A stretch of 64,000 bases of DNA from Prosopocoilus inquinatus. Taxonomy: Eukaryota > Arthropoda > Insecta > Coleoptera > Lucanidae. The position numbers were made by a program, and so were the translations under genes. The stretch is taken from positions 56,716,101 to 56,780,100 of the forward strand of contig CM069872.1 of assembly GCA_036172665.1 (NCBI GenBank). Direction: 5' to 3'. This document shows, piece by piece, positions 36,590 through 46,636 of the stretch. Position 1 is the stretch's first letter. Every line of letters starts with the position of its first letter. Below the pieces are notes generated by a model that searched no databases, was not told where the DNA came from, and saw only the letters and a list, made by a program, of their open reading frames with translations.

Positions 36590-38130
36590 CGTCGCGCCAT
36601 CTAGTGATGAAACATCGTATTATTATTTTAGAACAAATATATATATTCTTGAAAATGTATTTATTTTATTCAGCGACGGAAAATCTCACCAATTTTCTTG
36701 AAATTTATTTGCGAATTAACTTAAAGCGAGTATTCCTTGGTTTTATTTAGAAATTTTATCAAATTTGGCGCGCCGCCTAGATCTCAAAGGTAACAACGTT
36801 TCAGCAAAACGTTTTATTCGGCGCCATCTAACGACGAAAATGATTTACTTTAACATTACCTTATTATTACTGTTCTTTTTTTTAGTGAATTAAATCGAAC
36901 TCTCAAAATCATTTGAGACCGTCGCGCCATCTAGCGATGAAAGATCGTACGTACGGTTGTTTTAGAAAAAACAAACAATTCTTGAAAAGTTATGCACGTC
37001 ATTCGACACCATCCAGCGACGTAAAATCTCATCAAGTTTCTTGAAATTAAATCGTCGCGCCATCTATTATTTTAGAAAAAAAAATATTCCTGAAAATCTA
37101 TTTACTTTATTCAGCGCCATCCAGCGACGGAAAATCTCAACAATTTTCTTAAAATTAAATTGCGAATTAAATTAAAGCGAATGCTTCTTGGCTTTGTTTT
37201 GAAATTTTATCGAATTTAGCGCCGCCAAGCTCTCAACGGTAACGTTTTATTAAAGCGTGTCATTCAGCGCCATCTAGCGATGCAAATTTACTTTATAAAA
37301 TCACCGTATTATTATTTTTTGAATTAATTTAAAGCGAATGTTCCTTGGTTTTAATATGAATTTGTCGTCGCCCGCCAAGCTCTCAAAGGTAATATTTTTT
37401 TTATTGACTAAAACGTTTTATTCAGCGCCATCTAGCGACGCAAATTTACGTTAATATCACTAGTTTATCATTAGTTTCTTTTTCTTTTTCTTTTTAAAAT
37501 TTAAAGCGAACTATTTATTTTTATATTCCGAAATTGTGATCAACTTCGCGCCGTCCAGCGCAATGAAAGTTCGTACATTTTGCAAATGCTGCATTTTATT
37601 CAGCTCCACCTAGCGAAGGAAATTCATATCACTATTTGTTTTTTTTCGGTTTTATTTTGAAATTTTATTCAATTCGGAGCCGTCGAGCTTTCGAACGTAA
37701 CAGTATTTTTTCAAACTTTAATAAACGTTTCATTCAGCGCCATCTAGCGGCGGAAATCTGTTTCGACGTTGTCTTATTGAATTGTTATTTACGTCGACGT
37801 TATCTTATTGAATTAGATCGCTCAGATCGAAGCGAACTATCGCGTCGAAGTAAATTTCCATCGCTAGATGGCGGCGCTGAATAAGACGATTAAAATTAGG
37901 GGGAAAAAAATAACGTTCAAAAGCTTGCCCGGTCCCAAATTGAATGAAATTTCAAAATAAAATCGCAAAGGAACGTCCGCAGTGAATCAAGCCACAATTT
38001 AATTAAAAAGAAATTAATAATTCGATTCGCCTTAGCCAGATGGAGCTGAACAAAACGCCTTCGCCAGATGGAGCTAAACAAAATGCCTTTGCTAGATGGT
38101 GCTGAATAAAATGGCTTCGCTATATGGAGC
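36590..38130. repeat. array of CGCCATCTAGCG motifs downstream of Idgf
   Basis: GCGCCATCTAGCGACG or close variants lie near 36,593, 36,820, 36,929, 37,055, 37,110, 37,267, 37,424 and 37,735 on plus. Near 37,861 and 38,038-38,120 the motif is in minus orientation (CGCTAGATGGCG, GCCAGATGGAGCTGA). Units are ~150 bp and diverged, with GCGAATGTTCCTTGG phrases between. Confidence 0.85.
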
Positions 38131-38222
38131 CGAATAAAATCAAGTCACAATTTAATAAAAAAAGAAATAAAATAAATACTCAAATAATTGATACTGTTAG
38201 CTGTTATTTTGTGATATTCCAT

Positions 38223-38420
38223 TTTACACGAATAAATTAAATAAAACACTAATCACTATATATATAGTGATATATACTATATATATATATAGTGATATAT
38301 ACTATATATATATATATATGTAGTGATATATACTATATATATATATAGTGATATATACTATATATATATATATAGTGATATATACTAAAATAGTGTTTTA
38401 TTTAATTTATTCGTGTAAAA
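38223..38420. repeat. TA-rich microsatellite inside an inverted repeat
   Basis: TATATAGTGATATATACTA repeats are bounded by TTTACACGAATAAATTAAAT and its reverse complement, so the whole ~200 bp can fold. Confidence 0.85.
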
Positions 38421-38466
38421 TAAATACTATTATGAATTTTCAATTTTTAGATTTTAATCGACTTAC

Positions 38467-38592
38467 GCCCGATTTCTTCACCTCCTGACGAATTTATCTG
38501 CCAGGTAATTTCCTCGGAAACTATAATCGATACAATGGTTAATATCTGGCAGATAAATTTATCAGGTAGTGAAGAAATCGGGCCTTGCGTTT
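38467..38592. mobile_element. hairpin MITE
   Basis: GCCCGATTTCTTCACCTCCTG and AATTTATCTGCCAG are mirrored by CTGGCAGATAAATTTATCAG and GTGAAGAAATCGGGC. Confidence 0.8.
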
Positions 38593-39875
38593 ATTTCTTG
38601 CGCTTACAAGAGCCTGGGGCGGACGATTTTAACTTTGAGGACCCTGGATTAACACTGTCAGGGGGCCGATCCAATTAACCTAACTTTTTTTTGTGTATTT
38701 GACTAAATAGTGGTTATTATTCAAAAGGCAACGTTAATCGTAAATTCCTGGCCCGTTAAATGAATGACGACTTCTAATCTAACACGGACGAAGATGCAGG
38801 CGGTTCCAGCTTAGCATCAGCGCTATCTTAACCTAAAATTCTGACAGCTCTTGTCACTTGTCAACGTAGAAATAATAACCCTGTATATGTATGTAGGTTT
38901 ACATATTTTTCTGGTTTCGAAGTACTACCTGACAAGCATCTTGGCATTGAGTTGTTTTATTATTATTATTATTATTGTGCCAGAGCATTTTTTATTTAAT
39001 TTTTTGACATACAGTGAAAGTTGTATAATAATGAAGCTCCTGAATGACGTCAGATGTTACCACCACCGAGCGGTGATGATAACGATAACTTTATTTAATG
39101 ATTTTTTGATCGTTTTTTCGTTTTGTTCGTCGAATTCTTTGTTTCTCGCTGTTGCAACCGAGTGCATTAACAAGCGATTAGGTGGCCCCCCCTCCGGCCC
39201 CCCTCGGAAAGCGCGCGTGCAAAGTAAATCCTAGGCAACGAGAAACGAGAAACTGCTCGAGGCTGGGAGGAGGTTCATGGACGACGAGCCTCCAGTTCGG
39301 GTTCCGGTGAATAAGAACCAAACTCCTACCTCGCAGGCCGGACAGGTCGCCTCTTAGTACCTGGGCACTTTCGATATTGTTAACAGTTGACCGGTTGGTT
39401 GGCCTGTTTGCTGGCTTCGGATATGGCCGCGGCGCGTTTTTGAGCATTTCGGTCGCCAAAAAAAATTTTTTTGTTGTGAATGCAGGCAGTCGCCTGGTTA
39501 CGAAGGGGGGGCCTTTGTGTTGTGCGGTTGTTTGCGCCTTTTATTGAACGCCGAACGGACGGACGGACCCGACGACATGCTGTTGCAATAGGTGAATATC
39601 GATGCATTTTTTTTTCCTTTTTCTCCGACACTTCATTCTTACGCAATTCTTTGCACAAAGAAAAAGTGCGCTCAAAAAAAAAAGCAAGAAGTTGATTGCG
39701 CGAGTGCGCCGCAAGTTTTTTGATTTCATTCTTTGACTTATCGTAATCACGAGACACTTGTTAATTTTTTGTGTGGCATTGTGGAATTAGTGGAGAGGAG
39801 CCACGTCAGGTTTGCCTTGTCGCTTCACCGCTTGACGTTCGTTTGTTTTTTTTTTTTTTTTGTCGGAGTGAGAAA

Positions 39876-39965
39876 ATGGAAAAGTTTCTTCACCTCTTCG
39901 ATTTACCGCTAGGCGTTAACAGGACCACCGATGATTTATTTAAGGAAATTAAATTCTCAAGTACG
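39876..39965 (+). CDS. possible first coding exon, unknown product
   Basis: ATG at 39,876 in a good context (GAGAAAATGG) opens 29-30 codons (MEKFLHLFDLPLGVNRTTDD...), ending near a GTACGTAAG double donor (GTACGT or GTAAGG). The 700 bp before it is richer in CpG than the surroundings, as a promoter might be. I found no downstream exon and do not recognise the peptide. It may be chance. Confidence 0.22.
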
Positions 39966-41025
39966 TAAGGTACACTCGCGGACACTTAAAAGAGACAGCA
40001 CTGCGAAATTCGCTTAACGCCAACGTAAAGTGTTTTTCTTTTTTTTTTTTTTTTCTTTTTAATCTGGCGTCGAAGTTGGCTGTGACGCGAACCATAAACA
40101 GCAATAACAGCTGTTAATTTATTTGACATTTGAAATCAGCACTACGCCCTACCTAACCTTGCTTTCGACTTGAACGTTAAGTTAACAAGGAATCGAAGCA
40201 TTGCAGGTGGAATTCTTCAAAATAACTTTGATTCCATTTCGAAAGAGCGATTTTATTAAAAAAAAAAAAAAAATTATTTCAAATCTCAAGGAAACAACAG
40301 ACATACATACAGGGTGTCCCACTTAAGGCGGATTCTTTCCTACCTCTCTACCTATTAATTTCAAGAAAAAAAGTTTCAAATGAAAGTTTCACAGGATAGT
40401 GTGAAGCATATTTTGAAATCAGTTTGACGTATACAGAGTGTTCCGTTTAGCCTGGACGTTAGGTCACTTCGTTATTTATTAAGCAACAAACATACATACA
40501 GGATGTCCCAATTAAGGCGGATTCTTTCATACCTCTCTAGTTATTAATTTCCCGAAAAAAAGTTTCAAATGAAAGTTTCACAAAGCATATTTCAAAATTA
40601 GTTTGACGTGTACAGAGTGTTCCGTTTAGCCCGGGCGTTAGGGCACTTCGTTATTTTAAATGGAACACCCTATATATTTTTACATTTTCGGATTCTGGAC
40701 TGAATTTTAATGTAACTTTGTGTACCGTACGTAGGGTCTAATCTAAACTGTTTTCGCGTTATTCAATTAAAAAAAAAAAAATTATCTACCGTTCTTGCAG
40801 TACCTCAAACAAATGAAAATATCTTCCGAACAAATGACGTTAGAGATTTGTGGATTTTTGCAAAAGTTTCGTCTTGAAATGCTTCTTTAATTAAACTGTC
40901 AAGAAAAAAATCTAGCTACATAAATACTCATAAAAAATCAATAAACTATGATAAATAATTTTTTTTTAATGGAATGCCATATAACTGTTACGATTACTAG
41001 ATGCGCCATTTAATTCTCTTTTCAA

Positions 41026-41068
<43 letters not shown>

Positions 41069-41071
<3 letters not shown>

Positions 41072-41306
41072 TAACTATCGATTTTACTCAAAACACTTTT
41101 TAAAAAAAACTTTTATTGATTCTGAATCGAAAACTAATACAAAAGCATGTGTTCCGTTATGCGGCTAATTACTGACTAACATAAAAATGCAATGCTTCTA
41201 CGTTGCGCGGCAATGCTGAATAAACAAAATTAGGCGAAGATCGGCGGCTTCCACGGTGTCACCGGCTTCTAACTTGCTGATGCAATGGGAAAGTCACCCT
41301 ATAACT
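41069..41306 (-). repeat. errantivirus 3' LTR
   Basis: 238 bp. I see no difference from the copy at 48,070-48,307 when the two are compared base by base. A purine-rich tract abuts it internally. Confidence 0.93.
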
Positions 41307-41318
41307 CCTCCCTTGTTA
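41307..41318 (-). other. polypurine tract of the errantivirus
   Basis: On the element strand AACAAGGGAGG runs directly into the 3' LTR (AGTTAT), the expected plus-strand priming site. It immediately follows the env stop codon. Confidence 0.8.
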
Positions 41319-42971
41319 AAATGAAGCTTCCTCCGGAAGTTGGATTTTCCTTTCCTTAGGTTTTGGACCTGGTTCCACTTTTCTTTCTTCCTTTTCTTCT
41401 TTCTTAATTATTAGGTACCGTGCCAAAAAGTAAGAACCCAAAATAATTAGTCCAATGTAAAGGATAATTGTCCAAACACTTGGAATGTGGAAGTCAGAAG
41501 TTTCTTCGAAAATCGGCACCATAGGATTCGAAGGAATGTCGTTTAATTTTAAATTTTTCAGTTCAATTGAAAAATTAGGCATCTCTTCATTTTTGAGACG
41601 CAACGGCACATTTGTAATTATCAGAGGTTTTCCATAAGATTTTTCTTGATAAGTTATTTCTTGATTTTTGAAGAGTATTTTACATTTATCTTCTTTTATC
41701 AAAAATATCCCTGATAATACTTTAGATTCTGTTTCTTGATCACATACGATATCGATTTTCTCGTTCTCAAGAAAGACTCCCAAATATTGGTTTATTTCAG
41801 GGACGATTTCTACATGGCTTTCTTTAACATTTAATTTTGTGTATTGGCAATAATCAGTCTTCGTATTTTGTAAGATTTGACCTTCACATAAAGTTTGACG
41901 GTTTGTTTGTAAGTAACTTGGGCACTGGAATATTCTGTGACCTGTACATATGTCGCTTAGAGGTTTAATTACGTTATTTTTTGTTTTTAGCAAATATTTG
42001 AAATCCGGAATGATTGTCAAAAAGTCTGATTCATATTTAGTAGGAATTGGATATAAATAATATAATTCAAAAGTTTCCTCGAAATCAATGGGAATAGATA
42101 TGAAATAATTAATTCGTGTGATTTCAAATTTGCAATTAATTCTTACTATCGATTCAAAGTCTTGAATATTTTCATATTTTAACTCAAAAGGAAATTGTTC
42201 TTTATAATGGTCAGATATTCTTTGTAATTCTAAAAACAAATCTTTACCTTTCATTATACTAGGATGCAATGTTTTTAGTTTGCAAAAAGTAATAGAATTT
42301 TCTATATCTTGCAAAATATTTAAAATAACATTGTAAAGTATTATTAATTGATTATATAAATCTTTGGCGAATAGAACATCTTGATGTTTGAAATTATCAA
42401 TAAACATTTGCTTTACTTGCATAATTCGCGATTTTAGTACAAGTTCATTGTGTTGAATATCTTGTAATGTATCATTAAATTTCTGAATAATTTTTTTGTT
42501 GACAGAATACTGCATTTTTAACTGATTCTTAATAAGATTTTGATTTCCTTTTAAATGATTTAAAATATTTACTATTCTCTCACCATCATTTGCGTCTAAA
42601 TTGCCAGTTATTGTTTTAACTATCGTTCCTAGGCCATTTATTAGTCCTCTCTTGGATCTATCAATACTTGAATGCGATTTAATATTACTTATTTTATCCT
42701 TAATAATATTTATATTATATTGAACTACTTTATTATAATTGCTTAGTTCATTAGCGTAAATAGAAGAATTTGTAGTGCCTTTCAAATATTCATACTGAGA
42801 ATTTAAGTTTTCGTATTCATTATACAATGACTGTAAATCGTAATAATGGACAAACGTATGTTGTGTGCGTTGTAATTTTGCTGGACCTAAATTAATTGGT
42901 AATATGCCTGGGTTTTGGGTAATGTTTTTTATTTCTGTTCCTTGTCCGACTGCGAGGAACCTGAAAAATTT
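41316..42971 (-). CDS. env: errantivirus Env (baculovirus F-like), spliced mRNA product
   Basis: The frame is open from about 42,971 to the stop at 41,316 but has no upstream in-frame ATG. The first possible initiator is a TTG at 42,827. This fits the family, where env is translated from a spliced subgenomic RNA. A TTTTTCAG acceptor ends at 42,961 on this strand; the donor was not found. From 42,827 the product is 503 aa, with a furin-type RSKR (57-60) followed by GLINGLGTIVKTITGN, the conserved fusion-peptide region shared with baculovirus F proteins. A C-terminal membrane segment (WTIILYIGLIILGSYFL, near 455-472) precedes a short basic tail. There are no internal stops. Confidence 0.9.
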   Translation of the reverse strand, partial: KFFRFLAVGQGTEIKNITQNPGILPINLGPAKLQRTQHTFVHYYDLQSLYNEYENLNSQYEYLKGTTNSSIYANELSNYNKVVQYNINIIKDKISNIKSHSSIDRSKRGLINGLGTIVKTITGNLDANDGERIVNILNHLKGNQNLIKNQLKMQYSVNKKIIQKFNDTLQDIQHNELVLKSRIMQVKQMFIDNFKHQDVLFAKDLYNQLIILYNVILNILQDIENSITFCKLKTLHPSIMKGKDLFLELQRISDHYKEQFPFELKYENIQDFESIVRINCKFEITRINYFISIPIDFEETFELYYLYPIPTKYESDFLTIIPDFKYLLKTKNNVIKPLSDICTGHRIFQCPSYLQTNRQTLCEGQILQNTKTDYCQYTKLNVKESHVEIVPEINQYLGVFLENEKIDIVCDQETESKVLSGIFLIKEDKCKILFKNQEITYQEKSYGKPLIITNVPLRLKNEEMPNFSIELKNLKLNDIPSNPMVPIFEETSDFHIPSVWTIILYIGLIILGSYFLARYLIIKKEEKEERKVEPGPKPKERKIQLPEEASF

Positions 42972-45900
42972 TTAAATTTGTAAGTTTGTTTTTTAGGTCT
43001 TTTAATATTAGAAAGGTGTATATTTTGTGTAGTATTATGATGTGTTGGATTTATTTTTGCCGTTTTTAAATCATAATTAACACTTCGTATTTCTTCTGGC
43101 TTAAATTTATTATTAGTTTTACTTTGTTTTTGTTTGTTTTTTACATAAACTTTTCTAGGAATTTCAGGAGGTTTTTCCTTAGTTTCGTTTATTTTGGTAA
43201 TTACGTGCTCTTTCTTTTGTTGTAATTTTTCGTTAAGATTTTGATACAATAGTTTCACTTTGTTTTTATGGCTTTCAATATAATTATTAGCTAATTGTCT
43301 ATCAATGTCAATATTAAATGGAGATTCGATTTCCAAATGACCTGTAGTTATTTCGTACGGTCTTAAATTGGTTGTAGAATGAATTGAATTGTTATAAGCT
43401 AATAATGCGTAATTAATTTTCATTTCAATAGGTTCATTTTTGTATTCTGCTTGGTTATTGAATAAGCGAATATGTTCGATTAAAGTCGAATGAAACCTTT
43501 CTATAAGTCCATTAGATTCGGGGTGTTGTGAACTAATAAAATGTATTTTTATTTTATGAACTTCTAATAATTCTTTTAATACACTATTTTTAAATTCGAC
43601 ACCATTGTCCGATATGATTTGTTCAGGAATGCAGTGATGAGTAAAATATTTAATTAAATTATTTACGACTTCTATGCCTTGAGATGAATTTAATTTATAA
43701 GCTTGAGCGTATTTAGAAAACGAATCAATTATGGTCAAAAATTTTACATTTTCTAACGTAATACTATCGACATGCAAAATTTGGAACGGCTTGATAGCAG
43801 TTGGAGTAATATTAAACTCTAATTTTAGTGGTTTCCTGTCGTATTTCGTTACTTGACAAATTTCACAGTTATTAATATAAGTTTGAATAGACCTTCGTTG
43901 ATTAGGCCAGTAATAAATTTGTTTTATTCGATTCTCAGTTTCGTCAAGTCCTCTATGATTATTTTTACCTTCATGATAATTTTGAATTGTTTGTAAAATT
44001 TCATCATTATCACTAATATCTATTAATTTTTTCGTACATTTTATCATTTTAATTTCCGAATTTTTAAAATATTTTTGAAGTATTGCACAAAATTTCTCAT
44101 ACAACGGGTCTTCGAAAAAAACGTAATATTTCACCTTAGGTACAATAAATTCTTTTATGAAATTAATCATTTCTCGCTCATAATTATTCTTTGAAAATTG
44201 AACAAGCATTCGTTGTTTCGTTTGATATAATTTTATTCTTGTAGGCACGGAAGGTGCATAATTTACTTCTGAAATAACAATCTGATTTTTTCCAAAATTT
44301 ACGGGACATTCAACAATTGGAATACCAGCTATTGGTTCTTCGTGATTAGTGTGAACAGTCTCGTCGTCATCGTCGTTATTATTATCTGCTTCTACTATTA
44401 ATGATTGAGTTTCTAATTCTTTATTAAAATTTTCCATATACTCGAAAATGTCTTTACACTGTCCGTCATCACTATTCATCATATTTAATTCAATTCGCGA
44501 TAAAGCATCCGCGTTTTTATTTAAATTACCTTTTTTATAAACAATTTCGTAATCGTACTCCTCGAGTTTAAGTCGCCATCTAATTAGTTTGGAATTTGGT
44601 TCTTTTAAAGAGAACAGCCACTGAAGTGGTTTGTGGTCGGTTATGATTTTAAACTTTCGGCCAAATAAATAAGGTCGGAAATATTTAACTGCCCAAATAA
44701 TCGCGAGTAATTCTTTCTCGATAGTTGAATAGTTCGTTTCCGAATTATTTAATGTTCTACTAGCGTAAGCTATCGGTAAATCGGAACCAATTTTTCCTTG
44801 CGACAATACTGCACCTATCGCAAAATTGCTTGCGTCAGTTGTCAAATTAAACGGTTGATTAAAATCGGGATACTGAAGTATAGGCTCATTTATTAAAAGG
44901 TTTTTACACAAATCAAAACATTTTACATATTCAGGATCTTTAATATTAATTTCGGCTTCCTTTTTTAAGCATTTGGTAAGCGGTTTTGTTATCTTTGCAA
45001 AATCTTTTATAAATTTTCTATAGTAACCTAATAGTCCTAAAAAGCCTTTTATTTGTTTAGTAGTTTTAGGAATTGGATAATTTTGTATAGCTTTTATTTT
45101 ATCGGGATTCGGTTTAACGCCGTCAGGGGTGACTACGTGTCCTAAATAGGCAACCTCTTTTCTGAGAAATTCAGACTTGTCTAATTGAATTTTGAAATTT
45201 GATTGTCTCAATCTATCAAATACTTCTTTTAATCTCTCAATGTGTTCTTGAAGACTGGTACTAAAAATAATTATGTCGTCTAAATATACAAGACACTTTT
45301 CATTTTGAATACCACGCAAAATGTTATCCATTATCCGTTGAAATGTTGCGGGCGCGTTTTTAAGCCCAAATGGCATGCGTAAAAATTCGTAATGGCCATT
45401 TTCCGTATTAAAAGCAGTTTTCTGTATATCTTCTTTACACATTTCTATTTGGTGAAAACCAGAGGCAAGGTCTAAAGTCGAAAAGTATTTGCATTTACCC
45501 AATTTGTCCAATAAATCAGTAATATTTGGCAAGGGGTAGCGGTCGTCAATAGTTTTATCGTTTAATTTTCGATAGTCTATGACAATACGCCATTTACGTT
45601 TTCCTGATGCATCTAGCTTCTTTGGCACGACCCAAAGAGGCGAGCTCCATGGTGAATGAGAAGGTTGAATTATTTTTTGGTCAAGCATATTTTGTATCTG
45701 ATTTTTAACTTCTTGCCGGTGTATTTCGGGATAACGATAAGATTTAGTATAAACAGGTAATTCGTCCTTGGTTTTTATTTTATGCTTAATTTTGCTTGTA
45801 AAACTTAATTGTTTATTTTCCAAATGAAATATATCTGAATATTGCTTAATTAAATTATTTATTGTTTCTTTTTCCTCAGAATTCATGTGATCGGTACGAA

Positions 45901-46636
45901 TTTTTGATAGCAAATCAATGTTAATTTTTTGTGACTCTAAATTATTAATATTTGGACTGAAATCTTGTTCACTTTCATCAAATTCTTCAGCAATAATCGG
46001 TTCATTTAAATGAAGCATTAATTTCTTTTCTGTTGGGTTTAAAATTGTGCATAAAGCTTGATGATTTTTAACTTTTGTTAAACATTCAGGAATTTCTAAT
46101 TCATTGAATTTTTTATAAGGAATTATTGCTTCACCATCTTTAATATTTTTTACATTGATTTTTATAACTTGCTCGGATCTAGGATGAGCGATAATAAAAT
46201 TCGTATTGTTAGATAAATTGTGAAACTGTATATTAATTTTACGCGTTGGTGTAATCAATTGATTTTTGTTGTAATCAATTATAGCATTTAATTTCTTCAA
46301 ATTATCGGTACCGAGTAAACAATGGAAATAATTATGAAATTTGAAAAGATGGAATTTTAAAGAAAAGTTTGATTTTATATTAAGCAATTTACTAAAAGAT
46401 ATAGTCGTGCTATATTTTTCGGTCGACGTGCCATGTGCAGTTGAAATTTGGAAGGGATCTTCAATAATCGAATGTTTAAAATATTTTTTAGCTATTTCCG
46501 GGTTAATAAATGATTTTGAACTACCAGTATCTATTAAAATTTTTAGATTATTTTGTGGAAAAATTATGTACGGTAATTCGCTGTCATTATTTGTTAAGTT
46601 CATTAATTCATATCGAGGTCCGAGGCAATTTCGCAT
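42929..46636 (-). CDS. pol: errantivirus Pol (protease, reverse transcriptase, RNase H, integrase)
   Basis: 1235 aa counted from the ATG at 46,636; probably made as a Gag-Pol fusion by -1 frameshifting, so that ATG need not be used. Protease: LIDTGSSKSFI at 34-44. Reverse transcriptase: FSTLDLASGFHQIEM near 385-399 and the YLDD active site at 451-454. RNase H: TTDASNFAIGAVLSQ near 599-613, ITDHKPL near 665-671 and NADALSR near 708-714. Integrase: an HHCC finger (H888, H894, C924, C927), then D957, D1010 and E1046, the exact D,D-35-E spacing. All catalytic residues are present. The tail is basic, with no chromodomain. The 3' end overlaps the open env frame. Confidence 0.95.
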   Translation of the reverse strand: MRNCLGPRYELMNLTNNDSELPYIIFPQNNLKILIDTGSSKSFINPEIAKKYFKHSIIEDPFQISTAHGTSTEKYSTTISFSKLLNIKSNFSLKFHLFKFHNYFHCLLGTDNLKKLNAIIDYNKNQLITPTRKINIQFHNLSNNTNFIIAHPRSEQVIKINVKNIKDGEAIIPYKKFNELEIPECLTKVKNHQALCTILNPTEKKLMLHLNEPIIAEEFDESEQDFSPNINNLESQKINIDLLSKIRTDHMNSEEKETINNLIKQYSDIFHLENKQLSFTSKIKHKIKTKDELPVYTKSYRYPEIHRQEVKNQIQNMLDQKIIQPSHSPWSSPLWVVPKKLDASGKRKWRIVIDYRKLNDKTIDDRYPLPNITDLLDKLGKCKYFSTLDLASGFHQIEMCKEDIQKTAFNTENGHYEFLRMPFGLKNAPATFQRIMDNILRGIQNEKCLVYLDDIIIFSTSLQEHIERLKEVFDRLRQSNFKIQLDKSEFLRKEVAYLGHVVTPDGVKPNPDKIKAIQNYPIPKTTKQIKGFLGLLGYYRKFIKDFAKITKPLTKCLKKEAEINIKDPEYVKCFDLCKNLLINEPILQYPDFNQPFNLTTDASNFAIGAVLSQGKIGSDLPIAYASRTLNNSETNYSTIEKELLAIIWAVKYFRPYLFGRKFKIITDHKPLQWLFSLKEPNSKLIRWRLKLEEYDYEIVYKKGNLNKNADALSRIELNMMNSDDGQCKDIFEYMENFNKELETQSLIVEADNNNDDDDETVHTNHEEPIAGIPIVECPVNFGKNQIVISEVNYAPSVPTRIKLYQTKQRMLVQFSKNNYEREMINFIKEFIVPKVKYYVFFEDPLYEKFCAILQKYFKNSEIKMIKCTKKLIDISDNDEILQTIQNYHEGKNNHRGLDETENRIKQIYYWPNQRRSIQTYINNCEICQVTKYDRKPLKLEFNITPTAIKPFQILHVDSITLENVKFLTIIDSFSKYAQAYKLNSSQGIEVVNNLIKYFTHHCIPEQIISDNGVEFKNSVLKELLEVHKIKIHFISSQHPESNGLIERFHSTLIEHIRLFNNQAEYKNEPIEMKINYALLAYNNSIHSTTNLRPYEITTGHLEIESPFNIDIDRQLANNYIESHKNKVKLLYQNLNEKLQQKKEHVITKINETKEKPPEIPRKVYVKNKQKQSKTNNKFKPEEIRSVNYDLKTAKINPTHHNTTQNIHLSNIKRPKKQTYKFKNFSGSSQSDKEQK

